A stretch of DNA of 64,000 nucleotides from Exiguobacterium sp. TNDT2. Its GTDB lineage: Bacteria > Bacillota > Bacilli > Exiguobacteriales > Exiguobacteriaceae. The stretch's first letter is position 1, and the number at the start of each line of letters is the position of its first letter. Below the pieces are notes generated by a model. The model ran no database searches, was not told the origin of the DNA, and was given only the letters and a program-made list of their open reading frames with translations. Shown here one piece after another: positions 1 through 8,191 of the stretch. The position numbers and the translations under genes were made by a program. The stretch spans positions 240,489-304,488 of the forward strand of contig NZ_QLVE01000001.1 of NCBI RefSeq assembly GCF_003331145.1. Reading direction: 5' to 3'.

Positions 1-365
1 GACGCATCAGCGAACGGGCTTGGAACGAGCAACACGATATCTACATCTCCAACTCCGAATGGTACGTGCTCGCCCGGATTTATCAAACAAAACCGACCAT
101 TGCCGAAGTGACACGCAACGTCCACATCTCCCGTCAAGCGATCCATAAGCTCATCAAGAACTTGAAAGCGAAAGAACTCGTCACGGTGACCGATCATCCG
201 ACGAGTCGAAAAGATAAATGTATCGAGCTGACCGAGCTCGGGGTCCGTTGCTACGAACAGAACGAGGCACTGAAAGCCGAACTCGAACAAAAAATAGCCG
301 ATTCACTCGGTGACGACGCGTTCCGACAACTGAAAATGTTGTTGAAAGCCGACTGGAATCTGTAA
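1..365 (+). CDS. MarR-family winged-helix regulator (5' end outside window)
   Basis: The reading frame is open from base 3 to the stop, so the start lies before the window; about 120 residues are visible. They show a MarR-type winged helix: a helix-turn-helix (TIAEVTRNVHISRQAIHKLI) followed by a wing with the typical basic DHPTSRKDK turn, then a C-terminal dimerisation helix rich in Glu/Lys. MarR proteins bind palindromic operators as dimers and usually respond to small ligands or oxidation. The regulated target cannot be told because the upstream neighbour is missing. An intrinsic terminator follows directly, so this is the last gene of its transcript. Family assignment is good, function open. 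Confidence 0.75.
   Translation, partial: RISERAWNEQHDIYISNSEWYVLARIYQTKPTIAEVTRNVHISRQAIHKLIKNLKAKELVTVTDHPTSRKDKCIELTELGVRCYEQNEALKAELEQKIADSLGDDAFRQLKMLLKADWNL
66..95 (+). other. internal GTG, not the gene start
   Basis: A GTG at 66 could be read as a start for the first gene, but codons upstream of it continue the same frame to base 3 without a stop and encode a normal MarR N-terminal helix (NSEWYVLARIY), and there is no Shine-Dalgarno before it. I treat it as internal valine. Confidence 0.7.
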
Positions 366-395
366 TCTCTCCTAACGATTAGGAGGGATTTTTTT
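366..395 (+). terminator. intrinsic terminator after the MarR-type gene
   Basis: Stem TCTCCTAA / TTAGGAGGGA with a three-base loop followed by a run of seven T. Separates the regulator from the CarD-like gene. Confidence 0.8.
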
Positions 396-480
396 GTGTC
401 ATATCTCACCTCAAATGTCAACCGAGTTGACATTTCGTGTCATGAACTACTATACTTGATGAAAGGAAGAGGTGATCGAT

Positions 481-996
481 TTGTTCAAAACTGGTGATTT
501 AATCATTTATTCGACCCACGGAGTTTGCCGCATTGACGACATTTCCGACATGACGGTCGCGGGTGAGACGAAGTCGTACTATACGCTCCATCCCATCAAC
601 AACGCACAGAAGTTGCAAATCAGTATCCCCGTCGATAGTGATAAAGTGATGATGTTGACGCTCCTTGAAGCGAAAGAAGCAAAAGAGATCCTCGAATCGT
701 TCCGCTCGCCGGGTGTCGAATGGAATCCCCATCCGAACAACCGCAATCGCGAATTCTTGAACGTCGTGCACTCGGGTAACCGTCACGACATCGCTCAAGT
801 CATCAACACGCTTGCTCGTCGCCAAAGCGAAGCGCTCGCGTTGAACAAAAAGTTATATGAACAGGATCGTAAGATTCTAGAGAACGCTAAAACGATCCTC
901 GTGAAAGAACTTTCGCTCGCGCTTGAATTATCGGAAGAAATCATCGATCAACAAATTGCTGCTTATTTGAGCGAAGAACCTGTCGCCACTACTTGA
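481..996 (+). CDS. CarD-family transcription factor (CdnL/TRCF-like RNA polymerase-interacting)
   Basis: The N-terminus (MFKTGDLIIYSTHGVCRI) matches the CarD/CdnL/TRCF RNA-polymerase-interaction domain, which binds the RNAP beta subunit; the C-terminal two thirds are helical and charged, as in CarD proteins that stabilise open promoter complexes. I chose TTG at 481: the SD AGGAAGAGGTG (464-474) lies six bases before it, and family members begin with M-F-K-x-G-D. A GTG at 472 sits inside the SD and is less likely. About 171 residues, the usual length. Monocistronic, between two terminators. The promoters it acts on cannot be read from the sequence. Confidence 0.85.
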   Translation: MFKTGDLIIYSTHGVCRIDDISDMTVAGETKSYYTLHPINNAQKLQISIPVDSDKVMMLTLLEAKEAKEILESFRSPGVEWNPHPNNRNREFLNVVHSGNRHDIAQVINTLARRQSEALALNKKLYEQDRKILENAKTILVKELSLALELSEEIIDQQIAAYLSEEPVATT

Positions 997-997
997 T

Positions 998-1024
998 TGG
1001 CCCCTTCCGTGCGAAGAGGTCTTT
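998..1024. terminator. terminator after the CarD gene
   Basis: Imperfect hairpin GGCCCCTTC / GAAGAGGTC with loop CGTGC followed by TTTTTTT; it lies between two convergent genes and may serve the + strand mainly. Confidence 0.7.
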
Positions 1025-1026
1025 TT

Positions 1027-1719
1027 TTACTGTTCAAAGACGGACAGCACCTGTTCTTTCAGCGGTTGGAAGCTATGTCCGACATGTCCGTGGTACATAA
1101 AATGCTTGGAGCAGAAAATCGTCCCGATTGTTCCATCTTCGTACGTAAAAGTAATTGGGTCGGCTGCAATCCAGTCCACTAATCGCACGTTCGAATCGAA
1201 GGTTACGGATGGGTTTAGTTTTTCTATTTCCAAAAACGTCAGCAATTCGCCAAGTGCTTGCTTACTGTGGACAATCAACACACTAGGTTTGTAGTGGAAG
1301 AAAACCCTTTTGAAGATTTGTGCACCGTATACTGCCGCTTGTTTGTTTTTTGGTAAAGACAAGCATTTTGCAGATTTTGTAGGCCATGCATTCACATTCG
1401 TTTCAATCACTTCAATCACTCCATGAGACTTGGCTTCCAAATCTCTCACGAATTCGTTCAATCCGATTCTCGTCCTAGAGAGCGACGACTTGCCGTCTCG
1501 GATTCGAACCTCTTGCATCCGTTCCATAAATCGACTTCGATTATAAAGAAGCTCGATGTATTCGTTCATATCTTGAAAATCCGCTCGTTTCATCGGTGTG
1601 GCCGGATTGATTCCTACGATAAACACATTCCCTCTCGACGTTTTAGACTTTGCAAGGAGTGGTCTAAAGTATACATCTTCTCCCTCTAATTGAACCCATT
1701 GCTTCAAGTCCTTCGGCAC
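1027..1719 (-). CDS. uncharacterised protein, possibly uracil-DNA-glycosylase-like fold
   Basis: About 230 residues from GTG at 1719, which has a strong AGGAGG six bases upstream; a GTG at 1734 is also in frame but has no SD. The segment NVFIVGINPATPM near residue 30 resembles motif A (G-x-N/D-P-G) of the UDG superfamily, and the C-terminal segment KHFMYHGHVGHSF supplies histidines where that superfamily has its H-containing motif B, but the match is loose and other Rossmann-like folds are possible. It is translationally coupled to the upstream gene (stop TGA overlaps the SD region). No enzymatic role should be assumed without structure prediction. Confidence 0.55.
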   Translation of the reverse strand: MPKDLKQWVQLEGEDVYFRPLLAKSKTSRGNVFIVGINPATPMKRADFQDMNEYIELLYNRSRFMERMQEVRIRDGKSSLSRTRIGLNEFVRDLEAKSHGVIEVIETNVNAWPTKSAKCLSLPKNKQAAVYGAQIFKRVFFHYKPSVLIVHSKQALGELLTFLEIEKLNPSVTFDSNVRLVDWIAADPITFTYEDGTIGTIFCSKHFMYHGHVGHSFQPLKEQVLSVFEQ

Positions 1720-1730
1720 AATGTTCCTCC

Positions 1731-2219
1731 TCACTCCGTCTCGACAATGACATCTTCCGCGAGCCCTGTATTATTAATTTTCTTGTATTGCTCATACACA
1801 TCCGCCACATCAACGAGCTCTTCGGGATCCACAAGCAATGTTTTCGACCCTTTTTCAATCAAGAGAAGTGGATGTTCTTTGAATTTGATTTGTTCAACCA
1901 CATCATTCGCATGTGAGATTAGAAGCGTCTCTGTTGTCGGCCTCATGCAACGCACTTCCCAGCGGTCGAGCCATTCTAACACTTGTCTCGTTTCCCATTC
2001 GACATCGAACAGGATAGCGACCAGGATATAGTGTCCAGCGTTCCTCATCAAGACTGCGAAGCAATCGTCCAACTGGATACATTCCGTCTGTGCCGTCTCC
2101 ATATGATCTTCATAGTTGGGAAGCACACAATATTCGAAGCAATCCGGATACTTTCGAAGTTGGTCGACGTAGTCACCGTATTTCTTACGCTCCCACTTAG
2201 AAAGAATGATTCTATCCAT
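1731..2219 (-). CDS. uncharacterised 162-residue protein
   Basis: ATG at 2219 is preceded by AGGAGGGGTTAT, a good SD. The product is soluble, acidic and has no signal peptide, membrane segment or motif I recognise. Its stop lies at the start of the next gene on the same strand, so the two form a two-gene transcript and may act together. The pair sits between the carD gene and mqo, where Bacillales have no fixed gene content, so it is likely accessory. Confidence 0.6.
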   Translation of the reverse strand: MDRIILSKWERKKYGDYVDQLRKYPDCFEYCVLPNYEDHMETAQTECIQLDDCFAVLMRNAGHYILVAILFDVEWETRQVLEWLDRWEVRCMRPTTETLLISHANDVVEQIKFKEHPLLLIEKGSKTLLVDPEELVDVADVYEQYKKINNTGLAEDVIVETE

Positions 2220-2296
2220 ATAACCCCTCCTATTCTTATGTAGACCTCTACTTATTTTTAACCAATATATGGATTAATTGTCTTACAACAAAAAAG

Positions 2297-2327
2297 AAAA
2301 AGCGAGAATATGAACATATCCTCGCTT
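2297..2327 (-). terminator. intrinsic terminator of mqo
   Basis: Read on the minus strand: stem AGCGAGGATATG / CATATTCTCGCT followed by TTTTTCTTTTTT. Confidence 0.85.
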
Positions 2328-2335
2328 GCACTCGC

Positions 2336-3835
2336 TTAATTGTAGACGACGCCTTTCTCTTTTAGGCCGAGCGCCATCGCTGTCGATTCTTGAATCGTCT
2401 TGAACAGTTCAGGGTGATCCGAGAGCGAGACGCCATAAGACGGCACCATCTCTTTGATTTTCGGTTCCCATTCCGGCATCCGATTCGGGAAACACTGCTC
2501 GAGCACTTTTAACATGACGTGCACGGCCGTTGAGGCACCCGGTGACGCACCAAGAAGGGCTGCGACCGATCCGTCTTCGGCGCTGACGACTTCCGTTCCG
2601 AACTGGAGCGTCCCTTTGCCGTCCGGCGTATCTTTAATGACTTGGACACGTTGTCCGGCGACGACGATTTCCCAGTCTTCGTTCTTCGCGGTCGGAATGA
2701 ATTCACGGAGCTCGTCCATTCGTTTGTCATGCGACAAGAGCACCTGCTCAATCAAATATTTCGTGAGCGGCATCTCTTTCGCCCCTGCTGCGAGCATCGT
2801 CACGACGTTGTACGGTTTGACCGATTGGATGAGGTCGAGGTTCGAGCCTGTCTTCAAGAACTTCGGCGTAAATCCTGCGAACGGTCCAAACAGCAACTCT
2901 TTGCGCCCTTCGATGAAGCGCGTGTCGAGGTGCGGCACCGACATCGGCGGTGCACCGACTTTCGCTTTGCCGTATACTTTCGCGTTGTGCTGTTCGATGA
3001 CGTCACGGTTCTTACAGACGAGGAACAGACCACTGACCGGGAATCCACCGATATGCTTCGACTCCGGGATGCCCGTCTTTTGGAGGAGTGGCAGGCTACC
3101 GCCACCGCCACCGATAAACAGGAACGGCGCCGTGTGCGTCTCGATTGTGTTCGCCTCGATGTCTTTCACTTTCACTTCCCATAGCCCGTTGTCCAACCGT
3201 TTGACGTCTTCGACGCTATGCTTATAATTGACCTCGACGCCTTGGCCGGTCAAATGGTCGAACAGCATCCGTGTGAGCGCGCCGAAGTTGACGTCGGTAC
3301 CTGAATCGATTTTCGTCGCCGCAATCGGCTCATCGACGGAACGACCTTCCATGACGATCGGCATCCAGTCACGGAGCTGTTCCGGGTCATCCGATAAGAC
3401 CATCCCTTCGAACAACGGATTTTTTGTGAGCGCTTCCAAACGTTTCTTTAAGAAATCGATATCTTTCTCGCCTTGGACCATGCTCATATGTGGAATCGCA
3501 CGGATGAACGCTTCCGGGTTTTGAATCAAGCCTTTATTGACGAGATGCGCCCAAAACTGACGCGAGATTTGGAACTGCTCGTTGACGTTGATCGCTTTCG
3601 AGATATCGAGCGTGCCATCTGGCTTCTCAGTCGTATAGTTCAACTCGCAAAGCGCGGCATGTCCCGTCCCGGCGTTGTTCCATTCGTTCGAACTCTCTTC
3701 CCCTGCACTTTCGAGCTTCTCAAACACTTTGACTTCCCACTCTGGTACGAGCTCTTTAAAGAGCGCCCCGAGTGTCGCACTCATGATCCCTGCACCAATC
3801 AAAATGACGTCTGTTCTCTTTTGAACACTGCTCAT
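2336..3835 (-). CDS. mqo: malate:quinone oxidoreductase
   Basis: Membrane-associated FAD enzyme that oxidises L-malate to oxaloacetate and passes electrons to quinone, replacing or complementing malate dehydrogenase in the TCA cycle. The 499 residues fit the family (about 490-500). The FAD dinucleotide fold is at the N-terminus ([14 protein letters not shown], glycines near residues 14-16), followed by the family-typical [21 protein letters not shown] segment, and the C-terminus carries [14 protein letters not shown]. Start ATG 3835 has AAGGAT upstream. Monocistronic with its own terminator. An inverted repeat in its promoter region (3918-3934) could be an operator. Confidence 0.95.
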   Translation of the reverse strand: MSSVQKRTDVILIGAGIMSATLGALFKELVPEWEVKVFEKLESAGEESSNEWNNAGTGHAALCELNYTTEKPDGTLDISKAINVNEQFQISRQFWAHLVNKGLIQNPEAFIRAIPHMSMVQGEKDIDFLKKRLEALTKNPLFEGMVLSDDPEQLRDWMPIVMEGRSVDEPIAATKIDSGTDVNFGALTRMLFDHLTGQGVEVNYKHSVEDVKRLDNGLWEVKVKDIEANTIETHTAPFLFIGGGGGSLPLLQKTGIPESKHIGGFPVSGLFLVCKNRDVIEQHNAKVYGKAKVGAPPMSVPHLDTRFIEGRKELLFGPFAGFTPKFLKTGSNLDLIQSVKPYNVVTMLAAGAKEMPLTKYLIEQVLLSHDKRMDELREFIPTAKNEDWEIVVAGQRVQVIKDTPDGKGTLQFGTEVVSAEDGSVAALLGASPGASTAVHVMLKVLEQCFPNRMPEWEPKIKEMVPSYGVSLSDHPELFKTIQESTAMALGLKEKGVVYN

Positions 3836-3917
3836 GAAAACCCCATCCTTCTCCCCTGAATTTGTGTATGAGACGATTCAGTAAATCCCCATTCGCCGAC
3901 TCGCCCCGTTTATAATT

Positions 3918-3934
3918 GTTATATTGATTATAAC
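3918..3934. promoter_or_regulatory. inverted repeat in the mqo / DUF2691 divergent promoter region
   Basis: GTTATA-N5-TATAAC, a perfect 6-bp inverted repeat. On the minus strand it contains TATAAT, which could be the mqo -10 element with a weak TTATCA -35 sixteen bases upstream. Whether it is an operator or only a promoter is unknown. Confidence 0.4.
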
Positions 3935-4006
3935 GCTTTTGTGATGTTTGATAAGGGTTAAGTACGGATTTCATCCATGAAACTTTTGAAGGGGGGGATG
4001 CACTCC

Positions 4007-4468
4007 GTGAAGCGCGGCATCCGTTTTAAAATCTCGAATACATATGGACGCTTTCTGGCCGACATGTTAAGTCCCATCGATATTACCTCTTACAGTTGGT
4101 TCGTTGGCGGTGAGGAATCATATCGTGTGAAGAACGGCGAGCTCAATCAACCTTTGTTTCCTGAAGAGACCGAGGTAGATGGCGAAACGTTTTCTCATTT
4201 GATTCATCAGGATGAGCACTATCTCATCTTCGCGAATTTAAAGGCCTTTTCGAAAGGACCGGTGAAAGACATTGAGACGTATGAGGCGTTTCGTAAGAGC
4301 AATTGTGACCTCGCCCTGCTCATCGTCGACTCCACGTTCGTCGACATGTACTGTAAGAATCAACTAATGATTGAATCACTCTATAAGCACGCCCTATCCC
4401 GTTCCTTTGAGGACGTCGCCTATTTGACCGACGCCAACGATACGAGGACGAGTTTGACCGTCTGGTAA
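4007..4468 (+). CDS. DUF2691-like protein
   Basis: About 153 residues. The N-terminus MKRGIRFKISNTYGRFLADMLSPIDI and the following SWFVGGEESY resemble the DUF2691 family of uncharacterised Bacillales proteins as I remember it. I place the start at GTG 4007, nine bases after AAGGGGGG; ATG codons at 3977 and 3998 are in frame but the first lacks an SD and the second abuts it. No membrane segment or catalytic motif is visible. Function unknown. Confidence 0.7.
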   Translation: MKRGIRFKISNTYGRFLADMLSPIDITSYSWFVGGEESYRVKNGELNQPLFPEETEVDGETFSHLIHQDEHYLIFANLKAFSKGPVKDIETYEAFRKSNCDLALLIVDSTFVDMYCKNQLMIESLYKHALSRSFEDVAYLTDANDTRTSLTVW

Positions 4469-4500
4469 GCACCCAACCCTATAACGAAGGAGGATCCATT

Positions 4501-5052
4501 ATGTCTACGTTCTATCTCATCCGCCATTGCTCGGCCACCGGTCAAGAACCGGACGCCCCACTCACCGAGGCCGGCGAACAACAAGCACTCGCTCTCGCTG
4601 ACTTCTTTCAAGACATTCCTGTCGATCGCATCATTTCAAGCGACTATACGCGAGCCGTCGCCTCGATGGCACCACTCGCCGGATCCAAGCAGCTGACCAT
4701 CGAGACGGAGCCGAAGTTGCGCGAACGCATCCTCTCGCTCGAACCGCGCGATGATTGGTTCGAACTGCTCCGTCATTCGTTCACCGATGCCTCGTTCCGT
4801 GTGCAAGGTGCCGAGTCAGGTCAAGATGCGACGGACCGGATTTTGAGCGTCATTGATTCACTCGACGACGTAAACAGTGCGACCGTCCTCGTGACGCACG
4901 GCAACTTGCTCGCGCTACTTCTTCAACATGTGGATAACCGCTTCGACTTCGACACGTGGCGCACGCTCAGCAATCCCGACATTTATCGCCTCGAAATTGT
5001 GGATAACTCTTGGTCCGTGAATCGTGTCTGGTCCGTCCCTGCCTGTGGATAA
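4501..5052 (+). CDS. histidine phosphatase family protein (phosphoglycerate-mutase-like)
   Basis: 183 residues with the N-terminal catalytic signature LIRHCSATG (Arg8, His9), a variant of the usual RHGxT, and a second catalytic histidine in VTHGNLLALL. An SD AAGGAGG precedes ATG 4501. Members dephosphorylate small phosphorylated metabolites or proteins via a phosphohistidine; the substrate cannot be inferred. The last 40 codons contain two perfect DnaA boxes in coding sequence (each encoding Val-Asp-Asn), a third spans the stop codon, and a fourth follows; see the separate entry. Confidence 0.85.
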   Translation: MSTFYLIRHCSATGQEPDAPLTEAGEQQALALADFFQDIPVDRIISSDYTRAVASMAPLAGSKQLTIETEPKLRERILSLEPRDDWFELLRHSFTDASFRVQGAESGQDATDRILSVIDSLDDVNSATVLVTHGNLLALLLQHVDNRFDFDTWRTLSNPDIYRLEIVDNSWSVNRVWSVPACG

Positions 5053-5063
5053 CGTTATCCACA
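4929..5063. promoter_or_regulatory. cluster of four perfect DnaA boxes, remote from oriC
   Basis: TGTGGATAA (minus-orientation TTATCCACA) occurs at 4929-4937, 4998-5006 and 5044-5052, and TTATCCACA at 5055-5063. The last two form the palindrome TGTGGATAACGTTATCCACA, which recurs exactly inside oriC at 53857-53876. Four exact 9-mers in 135 bp is far above chance. It may be a DnaA titration or control site. Confidence 0.75.
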
Positions 5064-5065
5064 GA

Positions 5066-5100
5066 AAAAGCCGTCTCATTCACGAGACGGCTTTCGTTTT
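5066..5100. terminator. bidirectional terminator
   Basis: Stem AGCCGTCTC / GAGACGGCT with loop ATTCACG-side bases, flanked by A and T runs, between the convergent histidine phosphatase and degV genes. Confidence 0.85.
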
Positions 5101-5964
5101 TCATTTTTCCACAAAGAACATGGAGATGGCCCCAAGGCCGACATGCGTCCCGACCGAGACGCCCATCTGCATAAGGTAAATCTCACCTTCAAAGTCGGAT
5201 TCGGCTTGAATCTTCGCCTTCAAGTTCTCGGCAATCTTTTGATCGGACGTATAGCCGATGATGACAAAATTGGTGATGTCCTTGTCGCAACGTTTGATGA
5301 ACTCGTCCGTATAGTGCTTGAGCACTTTACGAGTTCCGCGCTCTTTGGCGACAATGGCCCCTTTGCCATTCTTCATGCTCATGATCGGTTTGACCATCAA
5401 CAGCTTGCCGATGATGGCGCTAGCATTCGAGATGCGGCCGCTTTTAATCAAATGGTCCAAGTCGTCGACCGACAAGAAGTGCTTCACTTTCAGCTTATAC
5501 TTCTCGTTGAAGTCAACGAGCTCCTCGAACGTCGCCCCGGCTTCACGCATCTGGGCACTCTTCATTAACAACCAGCCGCTGCCGTGGCTCATCGAACGAG
5601 AGTCGACGATATGAATCTTCGCCGTCGAATCAGGATGTGCCTCTTCGAAATATTCTTTTCCGAGCACGGCCGATTGATACGACCCGCTCGTCCCGCTCGA
5701 CATACAGATGCACAGAATCTCGTCATGTCCGCTCTCGACGGCCTCTTCCATCAGCTTCATAAATGTCGCTGGGCTCGGCATCCCCGTCGTCGGGAATTCC
5801 GGTAGCGCTTCCAACATTCCGTAAAACGCATCGGGCTGGATGTCGACACGGTCCTCATACGATTTGTTGTCAATCGTGATGATGAGCGGCGCGACGCTAA
5901 TCTCATATTTTGCTAAAACCTCATCGGATAAATCACACGTTGAATCTGCAAGTAACTTTATCAT
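5101..5964 (-). CDS. DegV family fatty-acid-binding protein
   Basis: 287 residues of the DegV fold: N-terminal KLLADSTCDL, the conserved TTGMPSP loop near residue 65, the SSGTSGSY lipid-head-binding loop, and a second domain with VDDLDHLIKSGRIS. DegV/FakB proteins bind a fatty acid and, with FakA kinase, present it for phosphorylation; others have unknown ligands. No fakA is nearby. Start ATG 5964 follows GGAGGGTACC; an upstream in-frame TTG at 5976 overlaps the SD and is rejected. Monocistronic. Confidence 0.9.
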   Translation of the reverse strand: MIKLLADSTCDLSDEVLAKYEISVAPLIITIDNKSYEDRVDIQPDAFYGMLEALPEFPTTGMPSPATFMKLMEEAVESGHDEILCICMSSGTSGSYQSAVLGKEYFEEAHPDSTAKIHIVDSRSMSHGSGWLLMKSAQMREAGATFEELVDFNEKYKLKVKHFLSVDDLDHLIKSGRISNASAIIGKLLMVKPIMSMKNGKGAIVAKERGTRKVLKHYTDEFIKRCDKDITNFVIIGYTSDQKIAENLKAKIQAESDFEGEIYLMQMGVSVGTHVGLGAISMFFVEK

Positions 5965-6053
5965 GGTACCCTCCAAAAATCGCTCCTAAGTGACGAGAAT
6001 CGTCCTAGACCACTACATCGATTCAGACGTCACGATAGGACTTCTCCATTGTA

Positions 6054-6566
6054 TCAGATATAGAGGGGTAGATGTTTTTTTGCCAGGCTCCAATATGCGG
6101 TTGTTTGCTCGTGTCGGAGCAGCCATTCCTTCCGCCAGAGTCCGCCCGCATAGCCCGTCAACGTCCCGTTCGATCCGATGACGCGATGGCACGGGAAGAC
6201 GATACTCAATCGATTGCGCCCGTTGGCACTGCCGACGGCCCGCACGGCGCGGTCCCGGCCGAGTGTCACGGCCAATTCGCGATACGAGGTCGTCTCGGCG
6301 TATGGAATCATGACCAGTGCCTGCCACACGTCTTGTTGAAACACCGTCCCCTGTACCTCATACGGGAACGTGAACGATTGGCGGCGTCCGTTGAAGTACT
6401 CCTCGATTTCTCGGTAGCACGTTTTCAACACGTCCGGCGTCGTCTCATCCGCTTCAAAATGGACTTCATCGCGTTCGACGAACAAGATAGAGCGGATGGC
6501 CGTCTCTGTCCCGACGATTTCTAAAATTCCAATCGGACTCACATAGTCCAGTCTATACGTCTCCAT
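6054..6566 (-). CDS. ogt: methylated-DNA--[protein]-cysteine S-methyltransferase
   Basis: Suicide repair protein that removes O6-alkyl groups from guanine. 170 residues; the acceptor site FPCHRVIG places the active cysteine at about residue 126, preceded by the helix-turn-helix SYRELAVTLGRDRAVRAVGSA and followed by GYAGGLWRKEWLL. ATG 6566 has GGAGGTC five bases upstream; in-frame codons before it run into the preceding gene. Its start overlaps the 3' end of alkA by 14 bases, so it is the last gene of the adaA-alkA-ogt operon. It corresponds to B. subtilis AdaB/Ogt. Confidence 0.95.
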   Translation of the reverse strand: METYRLDYVSPIGILEIVGTETAIRSILFVERDEVHFEADETTPDVLKTCYREIEEYFNGRRQSFTFPYEVQGTVFQQDVWQALVMIPYAETTSYRELAVTLGRDRAVRAVGSANGRNRLSIVFPCHRVIGSNGTLTGYAGGLWRKEWLLRHEQTTAYWSLAKKHLPLYI

Positions 6567-7452
6567 ACAATGACCTCCATAAATAGAATGTGGCGTATGC
6601 CTCCCACCCGGCAAACCGTTCCCCGTACTGTCTCACTTCGTCCGCTGTCAACTTGTCGCTTCGCCCGAGGTGATACTTCAACGCTTGATGCAGACCGGCG
6701 TCCGCGGCCGGGAAAGCCGTCGGGTCTTGGAAACACTTCATCCTCACATACGCGGCCGTCCACTCCCCGACACCGCGTAAGCTCAGCAACCGTTCATGGA
6801 TCACGTCGGGTGGCTCGTTGCGTAACTGCTGTTTCGACAATCGTCCGTCCGTCATCTCCTGGGCGATGCCGATGATATATTCTGCTTTCCGGGTGCTGAA
6901 TTGAAGCTGTCTCAGTTCACTCGGGTCGAGCAGCGCGATCGTCTCTGGGCTCGGGAACGCCCAGTACGTCACGCCGTCCACTTCCCGGGATGGTCCGTAC
7001 TGCTCGACGAACCGTCGTTTCAGCGTATAGGCGAACGACAGCGTGATCTGTTGGCCGATGACGGCCCATGTGAGCGCCTCGAACAAGTCAGGGAACCCGA
7101 TTAGACGTAGCCCCGCGTACTCTCGGACGAGCGGACGCAACAGTTCATCCGTCTCGGCCATCTGCACGAACGCCGCGACGTCTTGGTCGAGATCGAACCA
7201 GTCGTGGACGTAGCGCTCCACGTGTTTCTGTTCCGAGCTCGTGATGTCGTCTTCTGGGAACGCGATGACGAGGCCGTGAGCCGTCTCCATGATATTCCCT
7301 AGCAACAATCGTCCGTCCACATCGAACAGTTTGGAGACGGACGTTTCGCGGGCGACATGCATCACTTCATCGTTTGAGCGTCGTAAAAACTGCAGACATT
7401 GTTGAAAGTCAAACGGAGCGGTGACGTGAATCTCGAACGACGAGCGACTCAT
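6553..7452 (-). CDS. alkA: DNA-3-methyladenine glycosylase II (AlkA-type)
   Basis: Base-excision repair glycosylase of the HhH-GPD superfamily. 299 residues: N-terminal AlkA_N-like domain, central helical region beginning ALTWAVIGQQITLSFAY, helix-hairpin-helix LRGVGEWTAAYV and the catalytic aspartate in FPAADAGL (about Asp251). ATG 7452 follows GGGGGG; it begins inside the 3' end of adaA (44-base overlap). In the same operon as adaA and ogt, so its expression is likely induced by methylation through AdaA. Confidence 0.93.
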   Translation of the reverse strand: MSRSSFEIHVTAPFDFQQCLQFLRRSNDEVMHVARETSVSKLFDVDGRLLLGNIMETAHGLVIAFPEDDITSSEQKHVERYVHDWFDLDQDVAAFVQMAETDELLRPLVREYAGLRLIGFPDLFEALTWAVIGQQITLSFAYTLKRRFVEQYGPSREVDGVTYWAFPSPETIALLDPSELRQLQFSTRKAEYIIGIAQEMTDGRLSKQQLRNEPPDVIHERLLSLRGVGEWTAAYVRMKCFQDPTAFPAADAGLHQALKYHLGRSDKLTADEVRQYGERFAGWEAYATFYLWRSLYGDV

Positions 7453-7996
7453 CGGCTCCCCCCTTTCGATACATGCTCGGTGAACAGCCTTTCCGCTCAC
7501 GGAAGACGCGATAAAAGTTGGATGGGGTTTGAAAGCCGACCTCATAACAGATGGCGAGATTACTCATGTCCGTCGACCGCAACAGATGGGCTGCTTTGTC
7601 GATGCGAACTTTTTCGAGCAGACGACGCGGCGTCTCGCCCGTCGCCTGGGTGAACGTCCGCTCCACATAGAACGGGCTCAAGTTGACATGCTCGGCAATC
7701 TCCTCGAGTTTGAGCGGCCGTTTGTAATGCGTGAGCACGAACGCCGTCACGTCATGGACGAGCGCGCTCGCCGGACTACGGTCGACCTCGGGCTGACATC
7801 GTTTGCACGGCCGAAAACCGGACGACTCCGCTTCCGCTTTCGTCTCATAGAAATCGACATTCTCTCGCTTCGGTTTCCGCGAGCGGCACGAGGGACGACA
7901 GTAAATCCCGGTCGTCTTGACCGCGGTATAGAACTGTCCATCATATGTCGCGTCACAGGCGAGCACTTTCTCCCACTTCTCTTCAAACGTCAGCAT
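7409..7996 (-). CDS. adaA: AdaA-type methylphosphotriester-DNA methyltransferase and AraC activator
   Basis: Sensor and activator of the adaptive response. 195 residues: an N-terminal Ada zinc domain with cysteines at about 33, 37, 64 and 67 (IYCRPSC...FRPCKRC), where Cys33 would accept a methyl group from a phosphotriester, then an AraC helix-turn-helix domain (ADESL tail after SPSMYRKGG). Once methylated, AdaA activates its own operon. ATG 7996 follows AAGGGGGGA. It lacks the O6-methylguanine domain of E. coli Ada, which here is the separate ogt gene, the arrangement known from Bacillus (adaA/adaB). First gene of the operon. Confidence 0.93.
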   Translation of the reverse strand: MLTFEEKWEKVLACDATYDGQFYTAVKTTGIYCRPSCRSRKPKRENVDFYETKAEAESSGFRPCKRCQPEVDRSPASALVHDVTAFVLTHYKRPLKLEEIAEHVNLSPFYVERTFTQATGETPRRLLEKVRIDKAAHLLRSTDMSNLAICYEVGFQTPSNFYRVFRERKGCSPSMYRKGGADESLVVRDSRHRSV

Positions 7997-8191
7997 CTCA
8001 GTCCCCCCTTTTGTTTTTACTGTATCAGATTGATTTTCGGTCACTCGTCCTGTTTCTTGCCCTTACAGTCTATATTCCCCCGGTTCACGAATCTCATTGA
8101 TTTTGAATCCGTCTCTCCCTCTGACTCGTACTATGATTACGTGACTCGATTGAGTACACTTTAGCTAATCAAGTCAGAAGGAGTACATACG

